A stretch of 64,000 nt of DNA from JAGVSV01 sp050952845 (GCA_050952845.1 JBMNLP010000001.1:434001-498000), one strand, 5' to 3'. Positions 35,786 through 45,210 are shown, numbered from the stretch's first letter. Translations and numbers: made by a program. Notes: generated from the letters alone by a model not told the origin.

Positions 35786-37182
35786 TGAAAAAGCTTCGGG
35801 ACGTTCAAACCGAAAACCTGGAGCAGGCAGCGGACGCTGTCCGCGCCATGAGCGAGGAGGAGTTGTTCAGCTTCGCTGACCACAGCGAGGGCGAAGCCGA
35901 GAACATAGGCTTTTCCAACTACTCCTATTGGGGCTCTACGGTGGCGATGTTTCTGAAAAAAAAGGTAGCGGTGACGCTGCTTGTGGTGCTGGTGCTGTTG
36001 GTAGCCTTCACGTTTGTGCAGCCCCTGCTGCCCGGGCAGTATGAGGCGACGCGCATCATCAACCACCCCATCACAGGCATGCAGATGAGCAACGTGGGCC
36101 CTTCGTTGACGACGTCGCTGCTGAAGGCGCCGCCAGGTACCGAGCTGGTGGTCACACCCTGGGAAGACAGCGAGTGGCTGGCTGTCAGCAGCGTGCTGGC
36201 TACCATCCCCGCCAGAACCGAATTCACCGTAGAGGAATACCTGGACGGCTGGGTGCGCGCAAAGCATGGCGAGCTTACCGGCTACGTGAAAAACGACTTT
36301 GCTTCCCGTCTGCGCCTGCCTGACAATCCGGAGGACACGCCCTATCCTTCCCGCGCCAATTTTCCGCTGAAGCTGCACAGCGCCCCGGAGGACTATACCA
36401 ATGGCGGCACCGAGCTGTTTGTGCTGAAAAGCCAGGTGCGCCTGTCGGATGACGGCGCGTGCGTCGTCACCCTCAAGGAGACTGACCTGCGCATCCTGCC
36501 GTCGGAGACGCCGATGTTGTTTGGCAGCAACAATGCCGGGCAGGATCTCTGGGCCATGGTGTGGTCGGGCACGCGCACATCGCTGTTCATCGGGTTTGTG
36601 GTGGCGGTGGTGGAAGCTCTGATCGGCATTCTGGTCGGCGTGGTGTGGGGGTATGTGCGCAGGGTGGACCGCGTGATGACCGAGATATACAACGTGATCA
36701 ACAACATTCCCACCACCATCGTGCTGATCCTGATCGCCTATATATTAAGGCCGGGTGTGTCCACGCTGATCTTTGCGATGACGCTGACGGGCTGGGTGGG
36801 CATGGCGCGGTTTATCAGGAACCAGATCGTCATCATCCGCGACCGGGACTATAACTTAGCTTCCCGGTGCCTGGGCACCGGCACATTCCGCATCATTACC
36901 CGCAACCTGCTGCCCTACCTGGTGTCGGTGATCATGCTGCGCATGGCGCTGGCCATCCCCGGCGCCATCGGCAGCGAGGTGTTCATCACCTACATCGGCC
37001 TGGGGCTGCCGCTGAGCATACCGTCCCTGGGCAACCTGATCACCGTGGGGCGCAAGTTTGTGTCTACCTCGCAGAGCTATCAGCTGGTGTTTCCCACCAT
37101 CGTGCTGTCCATTGTGACGATATCGTTCTACATCATCGGCAATTCGTTTGCCGACGCCGCGGACCCCCGCAACCATGTGTAA
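35785..37182 (+). CDS. Opp-family permease, OppC type, with SH3-like insertion
   Basis: 465 aa, about 150 longer than usual OppC. After a 60-residue cytoplasmic N-terminus and helix 1 (about 61-79) a long segment (80-260) comes before the conserved GSNNAGQDLWAMVWSGTRTSLFIG and the remaining helices. Residues 118-172 read like a bacterial SH3 domain: TEFTVEEYLDGWVRAKHGE then LTGYVKNDF, the GWV...G.TGYV pattern of cell-wall-binding SH3b modules. By topology this part is outside the membrane. The docking loop RDYNLASRCLGTGTFRIITRNLLP is normal. Coupled to OppB upstream. Confidence 0.9.
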   Translation: MKKLRDVQTENLEQAADAVRAMSEEELFSFADHSEGEAENIGFSNYSYWGSTVAMFLKKKVAVTLLVVLVLLVAFTFVQPLLPGQYEATRIINHPITGMQMSNVGPSLTTSLLKAPPGTELVVTPWEDSEWLAVSSVLATIPARTEFTVEEYLDGWVRAKHGELTGYVKNDFASRLRLPDNPEDTPYPSRANFPLKLHSAPEDYTNGGTELFVLKSQVRLSDDGACVVTLKETDLRILPSETPMLFGSNNAGQDLWAMVWSGTRTSLFIGFVVAVVEALIGILVGVVWGYVRRVDRVMTEIYNVINNIPTTIVLILIAYILRPGVSTLIFAMTLTGWVGMARFIRNQIVIIRDRDYNLASRCLGTGTFRIITRNLLPYLVSVIMLRMALAIPGAIGSEVFITYIGLGLPLSIPSLGNLITVGRKFVSTSQSYQLVFPTIVLSIVTISFYIIGNSFADAADPRNHV

Positions 37183-37191
37183 GGAGGAACC

Positions 37192-38238
37192 ATGCAGCAG
37201 GAAACCATCCTGTCCCTGAGGGACCTCAGCGTGAAGTTCAGCCTGCGCGGGCGCGTGCTGCACGCCATCCGCGGCGTATCGCTGGACATATACCGCGGCG
37301 AGAGCTTAGCTATTGTGGGGGAGTCGGGGTCGGGCAAAACCGTACTGACCAAGGCTTTTATGGGTCTATTGGATCAGAACGGCTGGGTGGATGGCGGCAG
37401 CATCCTTTACCAGGGGCGCGACCTGGCAGGCTTTAAAACCGAGAAGGACTGGCTGACCATCCGCGGGCGCGAGATCGCCATGATCCTGCAGGACCCTATG
37501 ACCAGCTTGAACCCGTTGAAGACCATTGGCGCCCAGATCGGCGAGGCGCTGAAGCTGCATCAGGGGTTGCGGGGGCAGGCGGCGAAAAAGCGCACCGTGG
37601 AGATTCTGCACGATGTGGGGATACCGGACCCTGCCCGGCGTGCCAACCAGTACCCCCATCAGTTTTCGGGCGGCATGCGCCAGCGCGTGGTCATTGCCAT
37701 TGCCATCGCGTGCAACCCACGCATCATGGTGTGCGACGAACCCACGACGGCGCTGGATGTCACCATTCAGGCGCAGATATTGAAGCTGATTCGCGACCTG
37801 GTGGCAAAATACAGCCTGACCACCGTGTACATCACCCATGACCTGGGCGTTGTCGCCAATGTGGCGGACCGTATCGCCGTCATGTACGCCGGCGACATCG
37901 TCGAGGTGGGCACAGCAGAGGAGATCTTCTTCTCCCCGCAGCATCCCTATACCTGGGCGCTGTTGTCGTCCCTGCCGCAGCTGGGCAGAAAAGGGGAAAA
38001 GCTGTATGCCATCCGCGGCACGCCTCCCAGCCTGTTCAGCGATATCCGGGGCGATGCCTTTGCGCCACGCAACGAGTATGCATTGAACATCGACTTTGTT
38101 GAAAGACCGCCGTATTTTGACCTCAGCCCCACGCACCGTGTGCGCACCTGGCTGCAGGACCCGCGCGCACCCGAAGTTACGCCGCCGCCCTCGCTCAAGC
38201 GCATTGACCCGCAAGGAGGCAGCCTGTATGGCAGTTGA
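37192..38238 (+). CDS. Opp-family ATPase, OppD type
   Basis: 348 aa. Walker A GESGSGKTVL, Q-loop ILQDPMTSLNPL, signature HQFSGGMRQRVVIA, Walker B IMVCDEPTTALDVT, H-loop YITHDLGV, and the C-terminal oligopeptide/dipeptide domain (HPYTWALLSSLPQL, GTPPSLF) that in some members carries an Fe-S-like Cys cluster, not seen here. Energises the preceding permease pair. RBS AAGGAGG directly before the ATG. Confidence 0.95.
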   Translation: MQQETILSLRDLSVKFSLRGRVLHAIRGVSLDIYRGESLAIVGESGSGKTVLTKAFMGLLDQNGWVDGGSILYQGRDLAGFKTEKDWLTIRGREIAMILQDPMTSLNPLKTIGAQIGEALKLHQGLRGQAAKKRTVEILHDVGIPDPARRANQYPHQFSGGMRQRVVIAIAIACNPRIMVCDEPTTALDVTIQAQILKLIRDLVAKYSLTTVYITHDLGVVANVADRIAVMYAGDIVEVGTAEEIFFSPQHPYTWALLSSLPQLGRKGEKLYAIRGTPPSLFSDIRGDAFAPRNEYALNIDFVERPPYFDLSPTHRVRTWLQDPRAPEVTPPPSLKRIDPQGGSLYGS

Positions 38239-39187
38239 CGGCACGCCCCTTCTGCAGGTGAGAAACCTGCACGTCGCCTTTGGCGAGCGCCGCAAGTGCT
38301 TTGAAGCGGTGCGCGGGGTGACGTTTGATATCCACCGCGGCGAAACCTTCGGCTTGGTGGGGGAATCGGGCTCCGGTAAAACGTCCATTGGGCGGGCCAT
38401 TATCCGCGTATATCCTGTGGCGTCCGGCGAGGTGCTGTTCGGCGGGCAGCGTATCAGCGGGCGAATTGACAAAGTGCTGGACCGCATGGTCACCCGCCGT
38501 ATTCAGATGATCTTTCAGGACCCCATGGCTTCGCTGAACGAGCGCGCCAAGGTGGACTATATCGTGTCCGAAGGGCTGCTGAGCACCGAAAGAAAACTGC
38601 CCCGTGCTGAGCGGGACAAGCGCGTTGCCCAGGCTTTGATGGACGTAGGTCTGCTGCCGGAATTTGCCAGCCGCTTTCCCCACGAGTTTTCAGGCGGGCA
38701 GCGCCAGCGCATCGGCATTGCCCGCGCGCTGATCATGCAGCCGGAGTTCATCATTGCCGACGAGCCCATATCGGCGCTGGACGTATCCATCCGCGCGCAG
38801 GTGCTGAACCTGCTGGCTGATTTGCAGCGTCGGCGCGGGCTGACCTATCTTTTCATATCCCATGACCTGTCCGTTATGCGCTTCATATGCGACCGCATCG
38901 CTGTGATCCATGAAGGCGTGCTGGTGGAGCTGGCCGACACCGAGCAGTTGTTCCGCGCGCCGCTGCATCCCTATACGCGGGCGCTGTTATCCGCCGTGCC
39001 TATGCCCAATCCCGTCTACGAGCGCAACAAAAAGCCGCTGGTATACGATGCATCGGCGCACCGGTATGATACTGACAAGCCCTTCTGGGCAGAGGTGGCG
39101 CCCGGGCATTTCGCGCTGGGCAACGACAGGGAAATGGACGAATACGCGGAGCGCCTCGCGCTGGCTAAGCAAGGGGACAGCGTATAA
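38228..39187 (+). CDS. Opp-family ATPase, OppF type
   Basis: 319 aa from ATG 38228 (AAGGAGGCAGCC upstream), overlapping the oppD stop by 11 nt; the longer in-frame ORF from 38096 is a shadow. Walker A GESGSGKTSI, IFQDPMASLNERAK, signature HEFSGGQRQRIGIA, Walker B FIIADEPISALDVS, H-loop FISHDLSVMRF, and C-terminal HPYTRALLSAVPMP. Forms an ATPase heterodimer with the OppD-type protein. Confidence 0.95.
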   Translation: MAVDGTPLLQVRNLHVAFGERRKCFEAVRGVTFDIHRGETFGLVGESGSGKTSIGRAIIRVYPVASGEVLFGGQRISGRIDKVLDRMVTRRIQMIFQDPMASLNERAKVDYIVSEGLLSTERKLPRAERDKRVAQALMDVGLLPEFASRFPHEFSGGQRQRIGIARALIMQPEFIIADEPISALDVSIRAQVLNLLADLQRRRGLTYLFISHDLSVMRFICDRIAVIHEGVLVELADTEQLFRAPLHPYTRALLSAVPMPNPVYERNKKPLVYDASAHRYDTDKPFWAEVAPGHFALGNDREMDEYAERLALAKQGDSV

Positions 39188-39208
39188 CCATCAAAAGGGG
39201 AAATTGCC

Positions 39209-40231
39209 ATGTTCAAGCCCGATTTTGAACGAAACACCCTGCGCATCCTGCAAGGGCAACTGCCCGAGCGTCCGGCGCTGTTTGAACTGTTTCTGAACGA
39301 TGCATACTATGCCCGCCTGACGGGGCATCCTCCTAAAAGCGACGATCCGCGGGACTATGCGGAATTCGTCGCCGAAGCCATGGGCAGCGTGGGCTATGAC
39401 TATGCATCCGTTGTGGCGTCATCCTTTGGTTTTAAGACTGTCAGCCGGGATCATAAGGACACCACGTCGCTCAATGCTGGCTTTGTCATCACCGACCGGG
39501 AGAGCTTCGAGCGCTACCAATGGCTGGACCCGGACGCCTTTGACACCTCCGCTGTAGAAACTGCGCACACCTGGCTGCCCGAAGGCATGAAGCTGATGGT
39601 GCGGGGCCCGGGCGGTGTGCTGGAGAACATCATCTCCTTGATGGGCTATGATAATCTTTGTCTGTTGCTGCATGATGATCCGGAGCTGGTGAAAGCTGTG
39701 GCTGACAAGGTGGGCAGCTCGCTGGTCAAATACTACGAGGGCATTGTGGGCTGTGAGGGCGTCGGCTTTCTCTGTTCCAATGATGACTGGGGCTTTAATA
39801 CCCAGACCATGCTGTCGCCGGCGGATATGCGGCGCTATATCTTCCCCTGGCATAAAAGAATTGTCGACGTTGCGCACAAAGCCGGCAAGCCCTGTATATT
39901 GCATTCCTGCGGTTATTTCGGCGATGTCATTGAGGACGTTATTGAAGATATGTGCTATGACGGCCGCCATTCCTATGAGGACATCATCTGCCCCGTGGAG
40001 GAGGCATATGAGCGCCTGGCGGGCAGAATTGCCGTGCTGGGCGGCATCGACATGGACTTTATGGTGCGACACTCGCTGGAAGAAATCCATGCCCGGTCCA
40101 CTGCCATGCTGGAGCGTTCGCATGGGCGCGGCTACTATTTCCTGGGCACCGGCAACAGCGTGCCGGAGTATGTGCCCTTTGACAACTACATGGCGATGGT
40201 GAACGCCGCTCACGATTGGAGGGATGATTGA
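39209..40231 (+). CDS. URO-D family (methyltransferase-like) protein
   Basis: 340 aa. Uroporphyrinogen-decarboxylase fold with the metal motif CILHSCGYFGDVIEDV; HxCG of this kind binds the catalytic zinc in MtaA/MtbA methylcobamide:CoM methyltransferases. Also AETAHTWLPEG-like region and ending FLGTGNSVPEYVPFDNY, common to the subfamily found in sugar loci. Third such gene in the window. It sits in the operon between the Opp-type transporter and a mannitol-dehydrogenase-family gene, and its stop overlaps that gene's start. Methyl transfer is inference; no corrinoid protein gene is adjacent. Confidence 0.82.
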   Translation: MFKPDFERNTLRILQGQLPERPALFELFLNDAYYARLTGHPPKSDDPRDYAEFVAEAMGSVGYDYASVVASSFGFKTVSRDHKDTTSLNAGFVITDRESFERYQWLDPDAFDTSAVETAHTWLPEGMKLMVRGPGGVLENIISLMGYDNLCLLLHDDPELVKAVADKVGSSLVKYYEGIVGCEGVGFLCSNDDWGFNTQTMLSPADMRRYIFPWHKRIVDVAHKAGKPCILHSCGYFGDVIEDVIEDMCYDGRHSYEDIICPVEEAYERLAGRIAVLGGIDMDFMVRHSLEEIHARSTAMLERSHGRGYYFLGTGNSVPEYVPFDNYMAMVNAAHDWRDD

Positions 40232-41448
40232 TGAAAGCATTGATCTATGGCGCAGGCAATGTAGGCCGCGGGTTTATCGGCCAATTGCTGGGGCAGGCGG
40301 GGTACAGGCTGACCTTTGTCGACATCAACCAGGCGTTGGTGCATGCGCTGAATCGGGAGGGAGCATACTCCGTGCGCCTGCTGGATGCCGGCGGCGGCAG
40401 CCGGGACATTGCGGTATCGGGCGTTTCGGCGCTGGATGGCGCCGATCTGGATGCTGTGGCAAAAGCCATCGCTGATTGCGACATCATGGCGACGGCGCTG
40501 GGGGCGAACATATTGCCCCGCATGGCGCCTGTTATTGCCGAAGGGTTTAGCCTGCGGATGAAACAGGGGCAAATGCCGCTGAACATCATCCTCTGTGAAA
40601 ACCTGCACGATGCGTCCGGCGTGATGCGCCGGGCGATCGACAGCGCGCTGCCCGAAGCCGACCGTCCGCTGGCTGACAGCCTGCTGGGGCTGGTGGAGGC
40701 GTCCATCGGCCGGATGATCCCCGTACAAACCGACGCCATGCGGGATGGCGATCCGCTGCGCATTTGCGCGGAGGCCTATGCTTTCCTGCCTGTGGACGGC
40801 GCTGCGTTCCGGGGCAGCCCGCCTGCCGTTGAGGGCTTGATCCCTCATACTCCCTTTGAATATTACATGCAGCGCAAGCTGTACATCCACAACATGGGGC
40901 ACATGGTCTGCGCATTGCTGGGCAGCTATACCGGCAAAACGTATATCTATGAAGCCATTGCCGACAGCGCCATTGAGCTGGTGACCCGCCAGGCCATGCT
41001 GGAAAGCGCCTGCGCGCTGTCCGTGGCATATGGCGTGCCCATCAAGCCGCTGCTGGACCATATTGATGACCTGATCTTGCGCTTTGGCAACGCCCAGCTG
41101 ATGGACACCTGCGCCCGCGTCAGCCAGGACATTCCCCGCAAATTAAAGCTGGATGATCGGCTAATCGGCGCGGTGCGCCTGTGCGACAGCCAGGGCGTGA
41201 TCCCGGCTTATATCGCGCTGGGGGCGGCGGCAGCGCTGCGCCAATACGTTAAAAGCCAGGGGCTGCCGGATGATGCAGCGTCCGCGCAGCAGACGCTGGC
41301 GGAGCTGAGCGGGCTGGATGAAAGCGACAATCGGCTGGCATGCCTGATATCGGAACAATACGCTTACTTTATGGATGAGGCTGATGTCAGCGTACTTCTG
41401 CGCTGCGCGCAACAGCTAAAAAGCAGGCTGACAGGGCTTGTCGCATAG
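40231..41448 (+). CDS. Mannitol-1-phosphate dehydrogenase-family oxidoreductase
   Basis: 405 aa from the ATG at 40231 (TGATG overlap with the preceding stop, GGAGGG upstream). Long-chain polyol dehydrogenase: NAD loop IYGAGNVGRGFIGQ, catalytic KLYIHNMGHMV (the K-x4-N-x2-H pattern). Probably interconverts a ketose phosphate and a sugar alcohol phosphate, or a uronate-derived pair as in tagaturonate/fructuronate reductases. Placement before a beta-mannosidase suggests mannose- or mannitol-linked metabolism. Confidence 0.85.
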   Translation: MKALIYGAGNVGRGFIGQLLGQAGYRLTFVDINQALVHALNREGAYSVRLLDAGGGSRDIAVSGVSALDGADLDAVAKAIADCDIMATALGANILPRMAPVIAEGFSLRMKQGQMPLNIILCENLHDASGVMRRAIDSALPEADRPLADSLLGLVEASIGRMIPVQTDAMRDGDPLRICAEAYAFLPVDGAAFRGSPPAVEGLIPHTPFEYYMQRKLYIHNMGHMVCALLGSYTGKTYIYEAIADSAIELVTRQAMLESACALSVAYGVPIKPLLDHIDDLILRFGNAQLMDTCARVSQDIPRKLKLDDRLIGAVRLCDSQGVIPAYIALGAAAALRQYVKSQGLPDDAASAQQTLAELSGLDESDNRLACLISEQYAYFMDEADVSVLLRCAQQLKSRLTGLVA

Positions 41449-41478
41449 CGCTTGCTTGCAGCAAGAGGGGGATGAAGC

Positions 41479-43998
41479 ATGTCTAAAATCGATTTGAACA
41501 ACGGTTGGAGGCTGCTGGAAGCGACGTTGGATTGGGGTGCCGATCGCCTGTCTGCTGTGCGGGCGGAGAAGGAAGGCTGGATGGATTGCAGTTTGCCCTG
41601 CGATGTGCACGAGCCGCTGCAGCATGCCGGCAGAATCCGTGACGTGACCCAGGCTGACTATAGCTTTGAAGCCGAGTGGATTGAGAGGCGCTCCTGGTGG
41701 TTTTTTAAAACGTTCACAGCAGATCAGGCGCTGCTGGGTAGCGAAGTGATCGAGCTAACGTTGGAATCGCTGGACGCGCACGCCGATGTGTTTTTGAACG
41801 GCGACCACATCGGCACCCATGTTAGCCCCTTCTACCCCTTCGCCAGGAGCATCAGGGGCAGGCTGTTGGCGGGCGAAAACGAGCTGGCGGTGCGGTTGAC
41901 CACAGGATTGGAACAGGTTTCGGACAGGGACCTGGCAGAAATCAACTGGGCGGTAAGCCACGAGGAGGGGAATAACCGGCCCGACCGGGGCGACAGGCGG
42001 CGCGGCTTTCTGCGCAAACCTGCCTACACCACGGGGTGGGACTGGGCGCCCAAGGCACCCAGCTGCGGCATTGTCAAGCCAGCTTATATCACCGCGTACA
42101 ACAAAACAGCCATCCGCGGCGTACGCCTGGTGACCGACAGCATCGACAATGGCGCCGCGAAACTGACCCTGACGGCTGAAGTGGATCAGCTGCACGTCTG
42201 GGCTACCCGGGACGCTGATGTCCTTGTCAAGCTGACTTATGATGGGGAAGTGGCTGCGGAGGCTGCGCTGCAGGACGTGCTGCTGACTTCCGGATTGAAT
42301 TATATCGCTATATCGCTAGACGTGCCGGACGCCAAGCTGTGGTGGCCGGCAGGATACGGGGAACAGCCGCTGTACAGCGTGGAGCTGACGGTTTCCTGCG
42401 AAGGGCATGTGGAGGCTTATCCGCCCTTTGTGTACGGCATCCGCCAGGTGCGCCTGAACACCGACCGCACGGGGGACGATACCCGCGCCTTTACGCTGCT
42501 TGTCAATGGCGTGCCTGTTTTCTGTAAGGGCGCCAACTGGATTCCGGCTGATTCTGTCTATGCCAGGGTAACCGATGCCAAGTATGAAACATTGATCGCT
42601 GAAGCCAAGGCAGCCAATTTCAACATGTTGCGCATATGGGGCGGCGGCATCTACGAGCGCGATGTGTTCTACCAGGCTTGTGACAGGGCGGGCATCCTGG
42701 TCTGGCACGACTTCATGTTCGGCTGCTCAACCTGCCCAGACCACTTAGATTGGTTTGTCCGCGAGGTTGAACAGGAGATGGATTATCAGACCCGGCGCCT
42801 CCGCAACCACCCTTGCATGGCGCTGTGGTGCGGCAACAATGAAAACCACTGGATATTCAACCCGGATGATAACCCGGGCTGGGGAATCGATCTGACCTAT
42901 GAAAAGCAGTACGGCTTAAAAACCGGCAACCTGCTGGCTAAGCAGGCGGTGCGCTGCAACTGCCCGGACATCCCCTACTGGAATTCCTCTCCTTATGGCG
43001 GCAGCCGCCCCAACAGCAGCCTGGTGGGTGACGTACACCACTGGCACCTTTGCATGATGAACCCGGACATGGCCAAACGGATCGAGCCCTTCGAATACGA
43101 CAAGGTGGACGCCCGCTTTGTGTCCGAGTATGGCTACCCCGGCCCCTGCCCGAAGGAGAGCATCGCGGAATACTTTGACGGCCAGCCCATCGACCGGCAG
43201 GGCAGGGTGTGGGACCTGCACAACAACACCTTTGAAAAGAAAACCGTGGCGGCTGGCATTGACAAGCACTATGGCTTGGACGCCGCCAAGCTGAGTCTGG
43301 ATGACTATATCCTGTACGCCGGGCTCACGCAGTCGCTGATGCTGGGCTATTCGCTGGAGGCTATCCGGTTCAAGCCGTTCTGCTCCGGCGCATTGTTCTG
43401 GATGTACAATGACACCTGGGGTGAGGTGGGCTGGACGATTGTGGATTACTACCTGCGCCGCAAGATATCGTTCTGGGGCGTGCGCCGCGCTTTTGCGCCG
43501 GTCAAGCTGACGCTGCGGCGGGAAGGCAAGCGCGTGCTGCTGCAATGCTGCAACGACACCCCGGAAGCATGGGCTTTTGAAGCCGGCGTGGGCTATCAGC
43601 GCTTTGACGGCGCCGGCGCCCCGCTTGACACCATGGTATTCCGCGTCCCGCCCCACAGCAGGACCGTGCTGCTGGATATCCCGCTGCCTGATGGGGACTA
43701 CCATCAAGGCACCTTTGTCGTGATACCCCGCCATGCAGATATCGACCCTGCTGCGCTCCGCGTCCATGACCTGCGCCAGTTGCAGCTGCCGGGCGGCAAG
43801 CCGCGTGTGCTGCGCCAACAAAAAGAGGGCGATGATCTTGTCATCACCCTCGTGTCGGATGTCTACCTGCACGCTGTTCATATCCGGGAGCCGTACACCT
43901 GCACCGACAACTATTTTGACCTGTTGCCCGGCCAGGAAAAGCGCGTAACGGTGAAAGGCGCGGGGAATGAGGCGCCAACGTGGTTTGCTGTCAGATAG
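41479..43998 (+). CDS. GH2 beta-mannosidase
   Basis: 839 aa, cytoplasmic, full length. Domain 1 starts DLNNGWRLLEAT and includes LTLESLDAHADVFLNGDHIG; TGWDWAPKAPSCGIVKP is a hallmark of beta-mannosidases. Acid/base Glu455 in WCGNNENHW, nucleophile Glu550 in FVSEYGYPG. Releases mannose from short beta-mannosides or mannosyl-oligosaccharides. RBS AGAGGGGGATG. Last gene of the operon that begins with the Opp-type binding protein; its stop is only 4 nt from the stop of the convergent redox operon, with no visible terminator between. Confidence 0.93.
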   Translation: MSKIDLNNGWRLLEATLDWGADRLSAVRAEKEGWMDCSLPCDVHEPLQHAGRIRDVTQADYSFEAEWIERRSWWFFKTFTADQALLGSEVIELTLESLDAHADVFLNGDHIGTHVSPFYPFARSIRGRLLAGENELAVRLTTGLEQVSDRDLAEINWAVSHEEGNNRPDRGDRRRGFLRKPAYTTGWDWAPKAPSCGIVKPAYITAYNKTAIRGVRLVTDSIDNGAAKLTLTAEVDQLHVWATRDADVLVKLTYDGEVAAEAALQDVLLTSGLNYIAISLDVPDAKLWWPAGYGEQPLYSVELTVSCEGHVEAYPPFVYGIRQVRLNTDRTGDDTRAFTLLVNGVPVFCKGANWIPADSVYARVTDAKYETLIAEAKAANFNMLRIWGGGIYERDVFYQACDRAGILVWHDFMFGCSTCPDHLDWFVREVEQEMDYQTRRLRNHPCMALWCGNNENHWIFNPDDNPGWGIDLTYEKQYGLKTGNLLAKQAVRCNCPDIPYWNSSPYGGSRPNSSLVGDVHHWHLCMMNPDMAKRIEPFEYDKVDARFVSEYGYPGPCPKESIAEYFDGQPIDRQGRVWDLHNNTFEKKTVAAGIDKHYGLDAAKLSLDDYILYAGLTQSLMLGYSLEAIRFKPFCSGALFWMYNDTWGEVGWTIVDYYLRRKISFWGVRRAFAPVKLTLRREGKRVLLQCCNDTPEAWAFEAGVGYQRFDGAGAPLDTMVFRVPPHSRTVLLDIPLPDGDYHQGTFVVIPRHADIDPAALRVHDLRQLQLPGGKPRVLRQQKEGDDLVITLVSDVYLHAVHIREPYTCTDNYFDLLPGQEKRVTVKGAGNEAPTWFAVR

Positions 43999-44002
43999 CC
44001 TC

Positions 44003-44368
44003 TCAGGCGTTCCCGCTGCCGGGCTGATCGGGATGGGGGTGTCTGTGGCAGACGGAGCCGGTGGATATCAGCTCGCCGCGCAGATAGGCTTCTGCAGCGG
44101 CTTTGGCGTCGCCTGATGCGCCGGTGATCACCTCGACTTGTCGCTCGTTGAAGATATCGATTGCCCCGCCGCCCATGCCGCCTGATATGATCACGTTGAC
44201 GCCGCGGTCTGCCAGGAAGTTGGGCAGAAAGCCGGGTTTATGCCCGGGGTTGGGCACGGTGTTCTGTGTGGTGATGCTGCCGTTTGCCACGTCAAATATC
44301 AGGAAGCTTTCGCAATGGCCAAAGTGACCGGAAATGTTGTTGCCATCGCAGGCTGCTGCAATTTTCAT
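44003..44368 (-). CDS. NifX/NifB-like (dinitrogenase Fe-Mo cofactor) domain protein
   Basis: 121 aa. Small RNase-H-like fold shared by NifX, NifY and the NifB C-terminus: KIAAACDGNNISGHFGHCESF, then VNVIISGGMGGGAIDIF. A His-rich end (CHRHPHPDQPG) could bind metal. No nitrogenase genes are nearby; in clostridia such proteins accompany Mrp/MinD-ferredoxin ATPases with presumed Fe-S or metal-cluster functions. Last gene of the minus-strand operon, coupled to mrp by ATGA. Confidence 0.88.
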   Translation of the reverse strand: MKIAAACDGNNISGHFGHCESFLIFDVANGSITTQNTVPNPGHKPGFLPNFLADRGVNVIISGGMGGGAIDIFNERQVEVITGASGDAKAAAEAYLRGELISTGSVCHRHPHPDQPGSGNA

Positions 44369-45210
44369 TGGTTGTTCTCCTTATCAATATCCTTCAGGAT
44401 GGGCGCCAGCATGCCATCCAGCCAGGCGCCGTCAAACAGCTCGATCATCCCGGCATCGCATGCCGCTGTCAGCTTCGGATCGACAGGCAGCTGTGCGGTG
44501 ATCGGGATGCTGTGCCTTTTTACGATTTGTTCAAGATGGCTCTCGCCAAAAACGTGAATTCTCTTGCCGCAGTCCGGGCAGAGGACATAGCTCATATTTT
44601 CCACCAGCCCCAGCACGGGGATGTGCATCATGGCAGCCATGTTCACCGCTTTTTCTACGATCATGCCCACGAGCGCCTGCGGGGAAGCGACGATGATCAC
44701 CCCATCCACAGGGATGGATTGGAACACCGTCAGCGGCACGTCGCCTGTGCCGGGCGGCATGTCGATGAACATGCAATCCACATCGCCCCAGACCACATCG
44801 GTCCAGAACTGCTTGACCGTGCCTGCAATCAGGGGGCCGCGCCATATCACCGGGTCAGTTTCATTCTCGGTGAGCAGGTTGAGCGACATCACGCGGATGC
44901 CGGTTTTGCTGGCAACCGGGTAGAGCCCGTCTTCCCCGCCGCCGGCGCGTGTGTGCAGGCCAAAGGCTTTTGGGATGGACGGACCGGTGATGTCAGCATC
45001 CAAGATGGCGGCTTGATAGCCTGCGCGCTGGGTCATGACAGCCAACAGCGAGGCGACGAGGCTTTTGCCCACGCCGCCCTTCCCGCTGATGACGCCGATG
45101 ACCTTTTTGACCTTGCTGCCCTGGTGCGGGCTGGCCAGCAGGCTTTGGGGGGCGCGGTCGCTGCAATCCTTGCTGCAGCTGTCGCAGTCGCGGGTACATT
45201 CTTCACTCAT
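44365..45210 (-). CDS. mrp: Mrp/NBP35-type Fe-S cluster carrier ATPase
   Basis: 281 aa. Begins with a Cys cluster CTRDCDSCSKDC (NBP35-like N-terminus), then the deviant P-loop VISGKGGVGKSLVA, DADITGPSIPKAFG, and IDMPPGTGDVPLTV. The CxxC cluster-binding pair is CPDCGKR near residue 220. Predicted to assemble and deliver [4Fe-4S] clusters. RBS GGAGACC before the ATG. It stands 71 nt after the two MinD-ferredoxin genes and overlaps nifX-like gene downstream. Confidence 0.92.
   Translation of the reverse strand: MSEECTRDCDSCSKDCSDRAPQSLLASPHQGSKVKKVIGVISGKGGVGKSLVASLLAVMTQRAGYQAAILDADITGPSIPKAFGLHTRAGGGEDGLYPVASKTGIRVMSLNLLTENETDPVIWRGPLIAGTVKQFWTDVVWGDVDCMFIDMPPGTGDVPLTVFQSIPVDGVIIVASPQALVGMIVEKAVNMAAMMHIPVLGLVENMSYVLCPDCGKRIHVFGESHLEQIVKRHSIPITAQLPVDPKLTAACDAGMIELFDGAWLDGMLAPILKDIDKENNQ

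Noticed and set aside
35785..37182. Long OppC as a misassembled or chimeric gene
   Set aside because: The insertion is in frame, flanked by normal permease sequence, and the gene is coupled on both sides.
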